Shown piece after piece: positions 9,927 through 18,043 of a stretch of DNA of 64,000 nt. The stretch lies in the NCBI GenBank assembly GCA_964019135.1, contig OZ025253.1:33468548-33532547 (forward strand), given 5' to 3'. A model generated the notes under the pieces. That model saw only the letters and a program-made list of their open reading frames with translations. It was not told the origin of the DNA and made no database searches. Made by a program: the position numbers and the translations under genes. Every line of letters begins with the position of its first letter. Within the stretch, counting starts at the first letter, position 1. Origin of the DNA: Arenicola marina (Eukaryota; Annelida; Polychaeta; Arenicolidae).

Positions 9927-11450
9927 TTACGTGGAGTCAGGAAGGATGCCGGACTCAATGTCATCCAGAAGTTGAATGGCAGTGGCAGGAGGCACGCGAA
10001 TAGTTAGGTTCAGGTTAAGGGGACGGGCAGGGTAGTGGTAGGATCCGTTGGACGAGGCATAGAAAATGGAATGAATTAACCAATCGCTGCCGCGAAGGAC
10101 ACAGGGGGTGTCTAGGGTGACGATGTGGGTTCCGCGGGTGAGCATCACCATACGCTCCGTCTGGCCAGGACAGTGGTATCGCGTAGCCTCACCGTTGGTC
10201 AGCACAGCGTAACGGTTGGGTCCAACAGTTTCTATGAGGGTCTGAGTAGAATGAGGGCCTAGTTCAAACGGACAGTGGCCGGACTCTACTGGGTTTTGGT
10301 TGAGTAGACCGCGGAGACAGGATGTTATGGGCGTCTGAAACACGGGCGTATTATGGCAGACAATAGGGCGACTTCTCATGCATTGTGTGGGGAGAATAAC
10401 ATCTCCCGTCCCTGTATTGACTACAAACGAGCGCGGCACTTTCAGCTCAATCGTGACATTAGATCGACCTTCATACGGTACCGGCCACGTGTGCAGTTGA
10501 TACTGACGAAAGCGTTCCGTACTGACGAGGGGTAAGGAAGCACGAAATAATACGCGATCTTTACCTACATAGACAGGATACACAATAACATTTGAATAGT
10601 ACCACATGCGAGGCAACATTTCGAGGTCGTACCGCTGTACGGCCTGAGCGATCATTTGGAGTTCATTGGGCGGTAGGTTGGCGTCAGTCAACCGACCCAT
10701 TTCGACTGTGGTTCGCAGTCGTGCAAAGTCATTGTTGCGCTTCTCGCTCACGAGCGCAATCTCTTCAATAACGCCGAAGATTACCTCGATGGCTAGGTCA
10801 GCTTCCAGCCGGAGCACTTGCTCTTCGAGTTCTCGGAGGTTTCGTCCGATATAATTATTCATGTATTTCGCGACTTTCGTCACGTAACGCGTCAGGCGGT
10901 CAATTTGGTGGCGGTGGGCCAGCAAATCAACCTGTGTTTTGTTCACAACTGTCACCAAATTATCCACAACATGAATGACGGCGCGTTGTTGTTCAACCGT
11001 GTGCTGCAGCATCTCATTCATCTGGGCGACCTGGTCGGCGGTGGCGGTGCCGAAGAGGAAGTTTAGGACATCGCCGCCGAAATTGAGTATTCCGCGTTTA
11101 TTGCGATGCAACGCATACGGTTGGGTGAAGACGGTCAAGTCTTCAAGACGTCTCAACCACATGGTGAGAAGGGTGCTGTTGTCCATAGCTGGATGGTTGC
11201 GATAGGCACGTATCTGGTCTCGCAATCCCAGCAGTAGATTGTTGATCTCTTCACCACCCGAAGGAGCGTCAAAACCCATCAGCACCGTCCATTCGCCAGC
11301 TTGGTGGCGTACAGGCGTCGCGTCAGAGATTAACACTCCGTCGGAGAGGGTTTCGATGACCGGTTGTACGCTGAACACTCCACTGATGCAGAATAGGAGG
11401 ATTATGCATCGACCTGCATCTCGTCGGATGGTGTTTCCGTATCGCTCCAT
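9927..11450 (-). CDS. env: Envelope fusion protein ectodomain (baculovirus F / errantivirus type)
   Basis: 507 codons. Residues about 14-27 form a hydrophobic signal peptide, which supports this start. R-N-K-R at 116-119 is a furin-type cleavage site. It is followed by a Gly/Phe-rich fusion-peptide region (120-137, GILNFGG then NFLFGTAT), the hallmark order of F-type class I fusion proteins. Residues about 136-225 look like a long heptad coiled coil. The rest holds paired cysteines and several N-X-S/T sites (near 91 and 170 and in the C-terminal half). Its start overlaps the end of pol by 49 bp in another frame. Errantivirus env is usually made from a spliced RNA; no acceptor is proven here. 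The frame stops at TAA 9,927-9,929, just before the membrane anchor. In this form the product would be secreted. An HMM search against the Baculo_F family would settle the family. Confidence 0.88.
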   Translation of the reverse strand: MERYGNTIRRDAGRCIILLFCISGVFSVQPVIETLSDGVLISDATPVRHQAGEWTVLMGFDAPSGGEEINNLLLGLRDQIRAYRNHPAMDNSTLLTMWLRRLEDLTVFTQPYALHRNKRGILNFGGDVLNFLFGTATADQVAQMNEMLQHTVEQQRAVIHVVDNLVTVVNKTQVDLLAHRHQIDRLTRYVTKVAKYMNNYIGRNLRELEEQVLRLEADLAIEVIFGVIEEIALVSEKRNNDFARLRTTVEMGRLTDANLPPNELQMIAQAVQRYDLEMLPRMWYYSNVIVYPVYVGKDRVLFRASLPLVSTERFRQYQLHTWPVPYEGRSNVTIELKVPRSFVVNTGTGDVILPTQCMRSRPIVCHNTPVFQTPITSCLRGLLNQNPVESGHCPFELGPHSTQTLIETVGPNRYAVLTNGEATRYHCPGQTERMVMLTRGTHIVTLDTPCVLRGSDWLIHSIFYASSNGSYHYPARPLNLNLTIRVPPATAIQLLDDIESGILPDST

Positions 11451-13198
11451 CGTGGCTTTTTGGGTTCTTCTGTGGTCTCACCCGTGTCAACACGAAGTAA
11501 CTTCCTTTTAAATGCTTGTCGCGTATCTCGTCCTCGCGTAAAACGAATTCGCAACGAATTTGGTTGAAGTTCAGCTGTAGTGAACTGGTCGGGGCCTGGA
11601 CGTACGACTGAGGGGCTATAAGACTGTTCAGTCTTTTGGTCGGCAGCATCAGCGGAGGGGGTGGGGTCGTCACTCCATCCACCTCGCATCTGATTGGACG
11701 TCCCATGTCTCACGGGATTGGCTGTCCGTCCGTGCTCCTCATTGGCTATGCTAAGCTCCTCCTCTTCTGAGTCTTCATGGCCCGCTGGACCTGACTCCAG
11801 ATGACTACCACAGGGATCACCTGCGGTGCGAATGTCGGTTCCTTGGCCCTGTGCCACGGCAATTCGCACGTCATCAAACAATTCCTCTTCCTGCTCTCTT
11901 CCTGCGGGACGATTCCTTCTTCGAGGCCTCGGCGGAATGTGGTCCCAGCATATGTCAGGGTCAACCAGCTGGAGTCGTCCACGATGGATAACTCTGGTTT
12001 TGCCAGACTGTTGATTACGTAACCAATGGGTTGTGCCGCTAATTCGCGTAATCACGTACCTTGGATCCCATCGGGATGTCAGGGCCTGCCTGGCGCCGTT
12101 CAGCACTATGACAGTGTTACCCACCTGAAAGTCCTTCGCATTGGCCTTTTGGGCCAACCTCTCCCTATTGTATTTACGGCTCTCACGCGTGTGCTCTCGC
12201 GTCTGTTTTAGCGCGTTGGATAGATTGTCTAATCTATTGCGAAACGCATGATCGCCACTGGTCAGACAACGCGACAACGGAATGCGCGACTGTCGGCCAT
12301 ACATTAGGAAGTACGGACTATACCCGGTTACTGAACTAGTTGCAATGCGATAGCTTAGCAAAGCATCCGCTAATTTCTCCTCCCAATCAGTTAATCTATT
12401 ATTAACTAACTTAGCAATCATGCGTTTGAGCGTCTGGTTAAAACGCTCAATTTTCCCGTTGCTCTCTGGATGGTAAGGGGTTGTTCTGACGTGCTTGATA
12501 CCTAGTTGACCCAGATATCGCATAAATTCCCCAGCACAAAACTCAGAACCATTGTCAGTTATTAAGATTTCCGGCACCCCATGTCGCGGCAAATACCATT
12601 GCGCGAACGCATTCCAGACTTCAAAGTTGGATTTGTTTTTCAAGGGAAAAGACTCTGCCCATCCCGAACAATGATCGATGATATTAAGGCAGTATTTGCT
12701 ACCTTCCTTGCTTTCAGTCATGGGCCCTATCAAGTCCATCGCAATGATTTGCATCGGGTAGCTAGCAATAGGCATTTCTCCCATAGCTACCCTATCTCTC
12801 TGATGACTGTGCACGCGGCACGTCGCACACTTTGATAACCTTTCAGTTATACTTTTCTTCATGCCTGGCCATACATAGGCGTCACGAACTTGGTCAAGTG
12901 TTTTTGCAGTTGACATATGGCCAATTTCCTGATGAGCTCGATCAATAACTCTATTTCTAAATATTGTGGGTAAGACTAATCTAGGATACACTTCTGCGGT
13001 CGGCGTAGGACGATAAATACTGTACAAAAGATTCCCTAACTTCATGTATTGACTCGCATCGTCATCAACTTGTTCAAATAAGTCTTGGAACTCTAACTCT
13101 TGAGAGGTTTGTAGCTCGAGTTTATCGAGGTTATCAAGTTCTAACGGAAGTCGCTCATCGCTCTCTTCATCATTAAAAGCTGCAGGGTCTAACCATTC
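11402..13198 (-). CDS. pol: Pol C-terminal part: integrase (same frame, after TAA)
   Basis: The gag-pol frame reopens directly after the stop at 13,199-13,201. The first ATG is at 13,045 and opens 547 codons. Numbered from that ATG, the HHCC zinc domain is H38, H43, C73, C76. The catalytic triad is D104, D164, E200, giving exactly 35 residues between the last two (DD35E). A GPY/F-like module (DPRYVI) follows near 330. The last 170 or so residues are acidic, proline- and charge-rich, and show no chromodomain. Catalytic residues are intact, yet translation from gag-pol would need to pass the TAA. Initiation at 13,045 would give an integrase starting close to the zinc domain. It ends 49 bp inside env. 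Confidence 0.9.
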   Translation of the reverse strand, partial: EWLDPAAFNDEESDERLPLELDNLDKLELQTSQELEFQDLFEQVDDDASQYMKLGNLLYSIYRPTPTAEVYPRLVLPTIFRNRVIDRAHQEIGHMSTAKTLDQVRDAYVWPGMKKSITERLSKCATCRVHSHQRDRVAMGEMPIASYPMQIIAMDLIGPMTESKEGSKYCLNIIDHCSGWAESFPLKNKSNFEVWNAFAQWYLPRHGVPEILITDNGSEFCAGEFMRYLGQLGIKHVRTTPYHPESNGKIERFNQTLKRMIAKLVNNRLTDWEEKLADALLSYRIATSSVTGYSPYFLMYGRQSRIPLSRCLTSGDHAFRNRLDNLSNALKQTREHTRESRKYNRERLAQKANAKDFQVGNTVIVLNGARQALTSRWDPRYVITRISGTTHWLRNQQSGKTRVIHRGRLQLVDPDICWDHIPPRPRRRNRPAGREQEEELFDDVRIAVAQGQGTDIRTAGDPCGSHLESGPAGHEDSEEEELSIANEEHGRTANPVRHGTSNQMRGGWSDDPTPSADAADQKTEQSYSPSVVRPGPDQFTTAELQPNSLRIRFTRGRDTRQAFKRKLLRVDTGETTEEPKKPRWSDTETPSDEMQVDA

Positions 13199-16100
13199 TT
13201 ACGTGTCTATCAAAGCAATTTCAGATTCATGACTACATTCGGGCGTTATCCGCGATAACATATCAGCTCGAATGTTGTTTTTACCTTTCCGGTATTGAAT
13301 TTTAGCACCATATTCCGCTAGAAGGACGGCCCATCTTTGAATTTTAGTATTGTCCATGTTTTTCGTAAAGAGGGACAGCAAGGGTTTGTGGTCAGTGTAT
13401 ACCGTGAATTCTGCACCGTATAAATACGGGCGAAGCTTGGTGAGTGCATACACTACAGCAAAAGCTTCTTTTTCAATAGTAGCCCAGCGTAACTGAGGGC
13501 CCGATAGTTGATGGCTAATGTATTGGACAACTTTTTCTTGACCATTTTGTTCCTGAACCAAAATACCACCAATAGCATAGCCACTAGCATCTGTAAAAAG
13601 CTTATATGGTTTGTTTACTTCCGGAAAAGCAAGTACATTCTGTGAACACAGAAGATCTTTCAATTTCTGAAACGCTTTGTCTTGTTCCTCTTCCCACTTC
13701 CATTTTTGATCTTTTCGTGTTAGTTTTACCAAAGGTTCGGCATGAAAGGCATAATCAGGGACACATTGTCTGTAATAGCCTGACATTCCCAAGAATGATC
13801 GTACCTGTTTTACTGTACGAGGGGGTTTCAGGTTTTTGATTGCCACGACTTTATCAGGGTCACTAGTGAAGCCATTTTTGTTGATTATATACCCTAGTAA
13901 TTTAATTTCTTGTAATCCAAAAGCGCATTTTGATGGTTTTAGGGTCAAACCTGCTTGACGTAGACGGTCAAATACCATTTGTAGGTGTTTTGGGTGGTCT
14001 TCTGGAGTCTTTGAGAAAACCACAATGTCATCTAAATATACAAAGACACACACGCCAATCAAATCGTTCAAGACTTGATCCATAATTCTCTGGAACGCGG
14101 ATGGAGCGTTAACTAGGCCAAATGGCATTTTGATGAACTCATAGTGACCTTTGTGACACCTGAAAGCTGTTTTTGGAATGTCCTTTGTTGACACAGGAAT
14201 CTGCCAATAACCTGTTTTCAAATCAAGAGTTGAAAATCTAGTACTCCCTCCCATTTGGTCAAAAATGTCTTGGATTTGTGGAAGAGGGTATTGATCTTTA
14301 ATCGTTACGTTATTTAATTTTCTATAATCCACACAAAACCGGGTGGTTCCGTCTTTCTTTGGAACTAGAGTGATGGGGGAACTCCAGGGTGAGGATGAAG
14401 GTCGAATGACTCCGTCTTTAAGCATTTTATCAAGTTCTTCCTCGATTATCTGTCTTTTTGTTAATGGCATCCTGTATGTTTTTTGGGTGATTGGGGGACC
14501 TTGGGTATTGATTTCCATGGGTATGAGATGGCACGTCCCTGCCTTTTCGCATTTTGATGAAAAGATATCCGCATTGTGGGAGACTACATGGCCAATTTGA
14601 GAGTCACCGATCGGTGGCATGGCCTCATCGAATCCATAAATGGCCGGTACTTCCACATCAGTTTTTAACGGATATAATTTTCCGAACCAGTCTAATTGTC
14701 TCTTCCTGATATCAATTTTAGCATCTCCTGTTTCTAACATATCCTGTCCCAGGATCATTTCTCGATTTATATGCTCATCATGAACAAGAATGACTTCCTG
14801 AGGTACTGAAATTTTGTCAAATTTAATGCTGGCCTTTCCAACTGGTTTAATAATTTCGCCTGATACTGTTTTGATCGAGTTCGTTCGCTTCATTATGGTA
14901 GGCCGGTGTTTGGCTTGAAGATATTGGCGGAATTTCCCATACCTGAGCACGCTACAACTTGCTCCCGTGTCTAAAAGCGCATTTACCCGAACACCGCCAA
15001 TGGTAAGGGCCACCGATAGACGACCCGTTGTAGCGCACACTAGTTTTTTTTGCGCACCGGAGTGCTTATTAGTCCGGTTCTGATGCACCGGACCTGTCTG
15101 TCCCTTTCTTACGGAAGGACTATTTAATGCATTTCGACGCTCATTTCTGCCCGCGGTATCTTGTTTTCGCGGCGCCGAGTTGTTTGTGCCGAAATTACTG
15201 CGATTGGTATCTCGGGAAGCTTGTTTCGGGCTTCTGCAGTCTCGAATTACATGGCCTACCTGCCCGCAATTAAAACATTTCGGACGAGAGCACTCACGGA
15301 TCATGTGTCCTAATTGTCCGCAATTATAACAACGGGGTGGAGGTCGGTCGTTCTGGGCGCTAGCAAGGGCACTTACGGATGGGTAGGTGACTGTCTCGAG
15401 CGCTCGGGTGTTGGCTTGGGTCTTCTTTTCGACCTGATTCAGTTGGTGTTTGATTTCACCAAGCCGCATTTCAAGACGGTCCAACACTCCAGGAACGGCA
15501 CCAAGAGCATCCACCTCCATGGGTACCTCAGTCCGTGATACATCCGGGCGGCCCAACCGTTGATAACGGTCGGTTGCGTTGATAAATGTTCGAACCCATT
15601 TGATGGTTTGATCGACAGTCGTAACGTCTGGTCGGCTGACCACTCGACGACATAGATCAGCGTTCCGGAGCCCTCGCAAAAAGGCCTGTAGCAGAATACG
15701 CTGCTGATCTACATTGTTCAGATATGCCGGGTAGGCGTCAGCGGCCAAACTCCGGAACCGCACAATATAATGTTCCTCCGGCTCATACGATTCTTGTCGC
15801 ACCATATCAATTTCCGCACGTTTGCGCGCAGTCTCTTCACCCCCAAGGAAGATGGCGATGACCTCATTTTTGATGTCATTCCAAACAACCTCTTCCTTCC
15901 TTATCTGTCTTTCATTGGACACAGTCGTTACGAATGTATCTAATTCACGCCGGAGTGGCCCAGTGGCCGTCCGTTTCATAATTGGGGTCACATTTGATGG
16001 ATTGTCACCGGCCACGACATCCATGTCGGTTATCCATTTTCGGACCGCGTCGCGCGTGCTCCCGTCACATGGCGTCATAGAATGCAGGATACCCTGCCTT

Positions 16101-16333
16101 TCTTCGGACGAGAGCTGCACCACTGTCCAGCGGTTTAATAACTCATGGAGCTGTTGTTGGTTCGCCTTGTACGTTAAGTCCAACATCTCTGCTGCCTGTA
16201 TTCCTGGCGGCTGCTGAGCCTGCTGCGCCTGCAGAGCCTGCAGAGCCTGCTGAGCCTGCAGAGCCTGTTGAGCCTGCAGATCCTGCTGAGCCTGCTGAGC
16301 CTGCTCAGGGCTCATATCCTCATCTCCGGCCAT
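13199..16333 (-). CDS. gag-pol: Gag-protease-reverse transcriptase-RNase H polyprotein
   Basis: 1,044 codons in one frame, with no frameshift between gag and pol. Residues about 8-43 are Gln/Ala-rich. A capsid-like region spans about 75-265. Two CCHC knuckles are at C335/C338/H343/C348 and C353/C356/H361/C366. The aspartic protease has DTGA at 455-458 and an ILGQD motif near 525. RT occupies about 600-810, with the catalytic YLDD at 766-769. RNase H has D915 (TDAS), an EKE motif near 954, D981 (TDHKPL) and D1024. It ends at TAA 13,199-13,201, just after RNase H and before integrase, where this family normally continues. All catalytic motifs are intact. The ATG at 16,333 is the first that opens the frame, about 230 bp inside the primer site. 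The product would form the particle and copy the RNA in the cytoplasm. Confidence 0.93.
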   Translation of the reverse strand: MAGDEDMSPEQAQQAQQDLQAQQALQAQQALQALQAQQAQQPPGIQAAEMLDLTYKANQQQLHELLNRWTVVQLSSEERQGILHSMTPCDGSTRDAVRKWITDMDVVAGDNPSNVTPIMKRTATGPLRRELDTFVTTVSNERQIRKEEVVWNDIKNEVIAIFLGGEETARKRAEIDMVRQESYEPEEHYIVRFRSLAADAYPAYLNNVDQQRILLQAFLRGLRNADLCRRVVSRPDVTTVDQTIKWVRTFINATDRYQRLGRPDVSRTEVPMEVDALGAVPGVLDRLEMRLGEIKHQLNQVEKKTQANTRALETVTYPSVSALASAQNDRPPPRCYNCGQLGHMIRECSRPKCFNCGQVGHVIRDCRSPKQASRDTNRSNFGTNNSAPRKQDTAGRNERRNALNSPSVRKGQTGPVHQNRTNKHSGAQKKLVCATTGRLSVALTIGGVRVNALLDTGASCSVLRYGKFRQYLQAKHRPTIMKRTNSIKTVSGEIIKPVGKASIKFDKISVPQEVILVHDEHINREMILGQDMLETGDAKIDIRKRQLDWFGKLYPLKTDVEVPAIYGFDEAMPPIGDSQIGHVVSHNADIFSSKCEKAGTCHLIPMEINTQGPPITQKTYRMPLTKRQIIEEELDKMLKDGVIRPSSSPWSSPITLVPKKDGTTRFCVDYRKLNNVTIKDQYPLPQIQDIFDQMGGSTRFSTLDLKTGYWQIPVSTKDIPKTAFRCHKGHYEFIKMPFGLVNAPSAFQRIMDQVLNDLIGVCVFVYLDDIVVFSKTPEDHPKHLQMVFDRLRQAGLTLKPSKCAFGLQEIKLLGYIINKNGFTSDPDKVVAIKNLKPPRTVKQVRSFLGMSGYYRQCVPDYAFHAEPLVKLTRKDQKWKWEEEQDKAFQKLKDLLCSQNVLAFPEVNKPYKLFTDASGYAIGGILVQEQNGQEKVVQYISHQLSGPQLRWATIEKEAFAVVYALTKLRPYLYGAEFTVYTDHKPLLSLFTKNMDNTKIQRWAVLLAEYGAKIQYRKGKNNIRADMLSRITPECSHESEIALIDT
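16208..16308 (-). repeat. Microsatellite-like CTG/GCC repeats coding the Gag N-terminus
   Basis: Short repeats built from 'gagcctgctgagcctg' and close variants encode the alternating Gln-Ala-Leu stretch of Gag. The pattern suggests slippage expansion within coding DNA. Confidence 0.7.
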
Positions 16334-16560
16334 GATAATTTTGTTTCAAAGTCCCTTATCAAATGGGGATAACAAGTATCTTGTTTCGTACTTGCCAATC
16401 GATGTCACCTTGTACTCGATCCACCGATAAGGCTATCACCAGTGGACGCGGTGTACAACCCTCAGTTTGCGTGGAACGAGATTCACACTGGACTTTTATA
16501 AAGCCATTATTCTCATCAGCCGACATCCCATTTACAAATTTATTCGAAGATTTTGAACCT
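16334..16560 (-). other. 5' leader between primer site and gag
   Basis: 227 bp without a recognised motif. In retroelements this is where packaging signals and splice donors usually lie, but I cannot point to one. A 70-codon frame across it is not supported. Confidence 0.5.
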
Positions 16561-16578
16561 ATCCTGGTCACGGCACCA
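16561..16578 (-). promoter_or_regulatory. Primer-binding site for tRNA-His
   Basis: On the element strand it reads TGGTGCCGTGACCAGGAT, beginning 4 nt inside the 5' LTR. Its complement on the plus strand ends in CACGGCACCA. That is the acceptor strand plus CCA of animal tRNA-His, whose acceptor pairs with GCCGTGA. All 18 positions fit a tRNA-His 3' end of the insect type. Most described Ty3/Gypsy elements use other tRNAs. Confidence 0.85.
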
Positions 16579-16582
16579 ATTG

Positions 16583-18039
16583 TGTGAAGTCCACCCCTTT
16601 GGTGTCAATTAATTATTATTAATTAATCAACTTATCGACCGCCAATTACAAAGGGAGTGAACTACAGGGACAGTTGTGACTGGATAGGTCGGTCCGGCCA
16701 GGGCGTGTACGGTCTCCTGGGCTTGGGCCTTATCTTCGAATAAAACAATAGGCAGAGTCGGAACTGAATCAGATTCTATGGCTTTATTGTGATATTCCAA
16801 CAATTTAATAAATACAGATCAAAAGACAAAATAGTACTTCTCGTTTCCAATGGTTAAAATCTAAATGTCGTCATCTAAATAATGGAGGTATTCCATGGTG
16901 AACTGATTGCACATTTCTGTAATTTGCGATAATCCGGGTAAATTAATACTAAATAATCCAAAGTAATCCAAAGTGAATAATAATCCGATGTAATCCAAAA
17001 TAATCCAAAGTGAAAAGTAATCCGAAGTAATCCAAAATAATCCAAAGTGAAAAGTAATCCGAAGTAATCCAAAATAATCCAAAGTGAAAAGTAATCCGAA
17101 GTAATCCAAAATAATCCAAAGTGAAAAGTAATCCGAAGTAATCCAGATGAATAAAACTAAACGATATTCCAAGTGAATAACACAACTAACAATAATCCAC
17201 GCCAATAATACAGGTGATATTCCAAAGTGTGAAACCAACTAGCTCTCCTCTCGGACCGCTAAGAGTAGCGTTCCCACAATATAAAATATAAAATACTTTC
17301 CAAGTTTTGCTCGCATCATTTCGCTTAAACCAACTTGTTACATTACTTCCTCTCACTCTGCTGTAAAACTGTTCTCTCCCCTCGTGCGTCGGGCGGCGGG
17401 GTTTTTATGGGGGATCCGGATGTCACTCCAGATTTTAGGCTCCTCCCATCGGGAAGGCGGCTGGTCGGACTACCCCCACACACCCTGTACCGCCTGTCGG
17501 CACGACGCCAAAAACTGTTCCTCTATCCCAAGTTTAGGGAAGAGCTTAATCCGTCCGGGGCGATAGGGCGCGGTCGCCTGTGCCTGGCACTGGCTATCAC
17601 ACGCTATACGCCCTGCCTCACCACCCTCCCCCTCACGCCACCTGTTTACGGGATCCAGACTTTGGACCGGCGTCAGGATTAGATATCCCCAGGCACCTAT
17701 TACGTGGCAGAAAAACATCATGCGGGATCCCGACGGAGTGTGGGATGGGGGTGGTGTGAACGAACGGGGACGCTAGGCTGTGGTAGGGGTAAGACCAGTC
17801 TTCCGGATCTGGCTACCACACAGTGAGTACTGCTTTCATAACTGCGTAATAGACATTGCCAGCCGTCTAACATAGTGCGTAAATATTAAAATATTAATGT
17901 GCTATGGTCATTAACACAGACCATGCCCAAACTCATAATTGCGTAAATATGAATCGATTACAAATTGATTAATAAATGAATAAGAAAATACCACAAAATA
18001 AAGGCGAGGTCGGAGAGAGGCCCGAGCGAGACCTTTACA
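16583..18039 (-). repeat. 5' LTR
   Basis: Second copy of the 1,457-bp LTR, with ends TGTG...TTACA on the plus strand, at a constant offset of 8,707 from the first. I found no mismatch in the segments compared, and all six long frames within the two copies translate identically. Identity implies little time since insertion. It should carry the promoter in its U3 part, but I could not identify a clear TATA box. Confidence 0.95.
16947..17152. repeat. 37-bp minisatellite inside the 5' LTR
   Basis: Same array and unit number as 8,240-8,445, with the same 37-bp spacing. Confidence 0.85.
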
Positions 18040-18043
18040 ATGG
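18040..18043. repeat. Target-site duplication, right (ATGG)
   Basis: Pairs with 7,872-7,875. Confidence 0.85.

Larger units (their letters stand above)
7876..18039 (-). mobile_element. Full-length env-bearing Ty3/Gypsy LTR retroelement
   Basis: A 10,164-bp element with direct LTRs (7,876-9,332 and 16,583-18,039), a tRNA-His primer site, a polypurine tract, gag-pro-RT-RNaseH, integrase and env, in that order on the minus strand. Env after integrase, overlapping its end, is the retrovirus/errantivirus layout. The Y-L-D-D-I motif in RT, the domain order RT-RH-IN and the CCHC knuckles place it in Ty3/Gypsy (Metaviridae). The baculovirus-F-like Env suggests an errantivirus-like lineage, which would need a tree to confirm. 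The LTRs look identical, so insertion is recent. Two in-frame TAA codons (13,199-13,201 and 9,927-9,929) interrupt pol and env. It sits inside an older repeat whose empty version is visible at about 32,165-32,195, 22,475-22,500 and 59,565-59,590. Confidence 0.95.

Noticed and set aside
13199-16333. Programmed frameshift between gag and pol
   Set aside because: Knuckles, protease and RT are in one continuous frame; no shift is needed.
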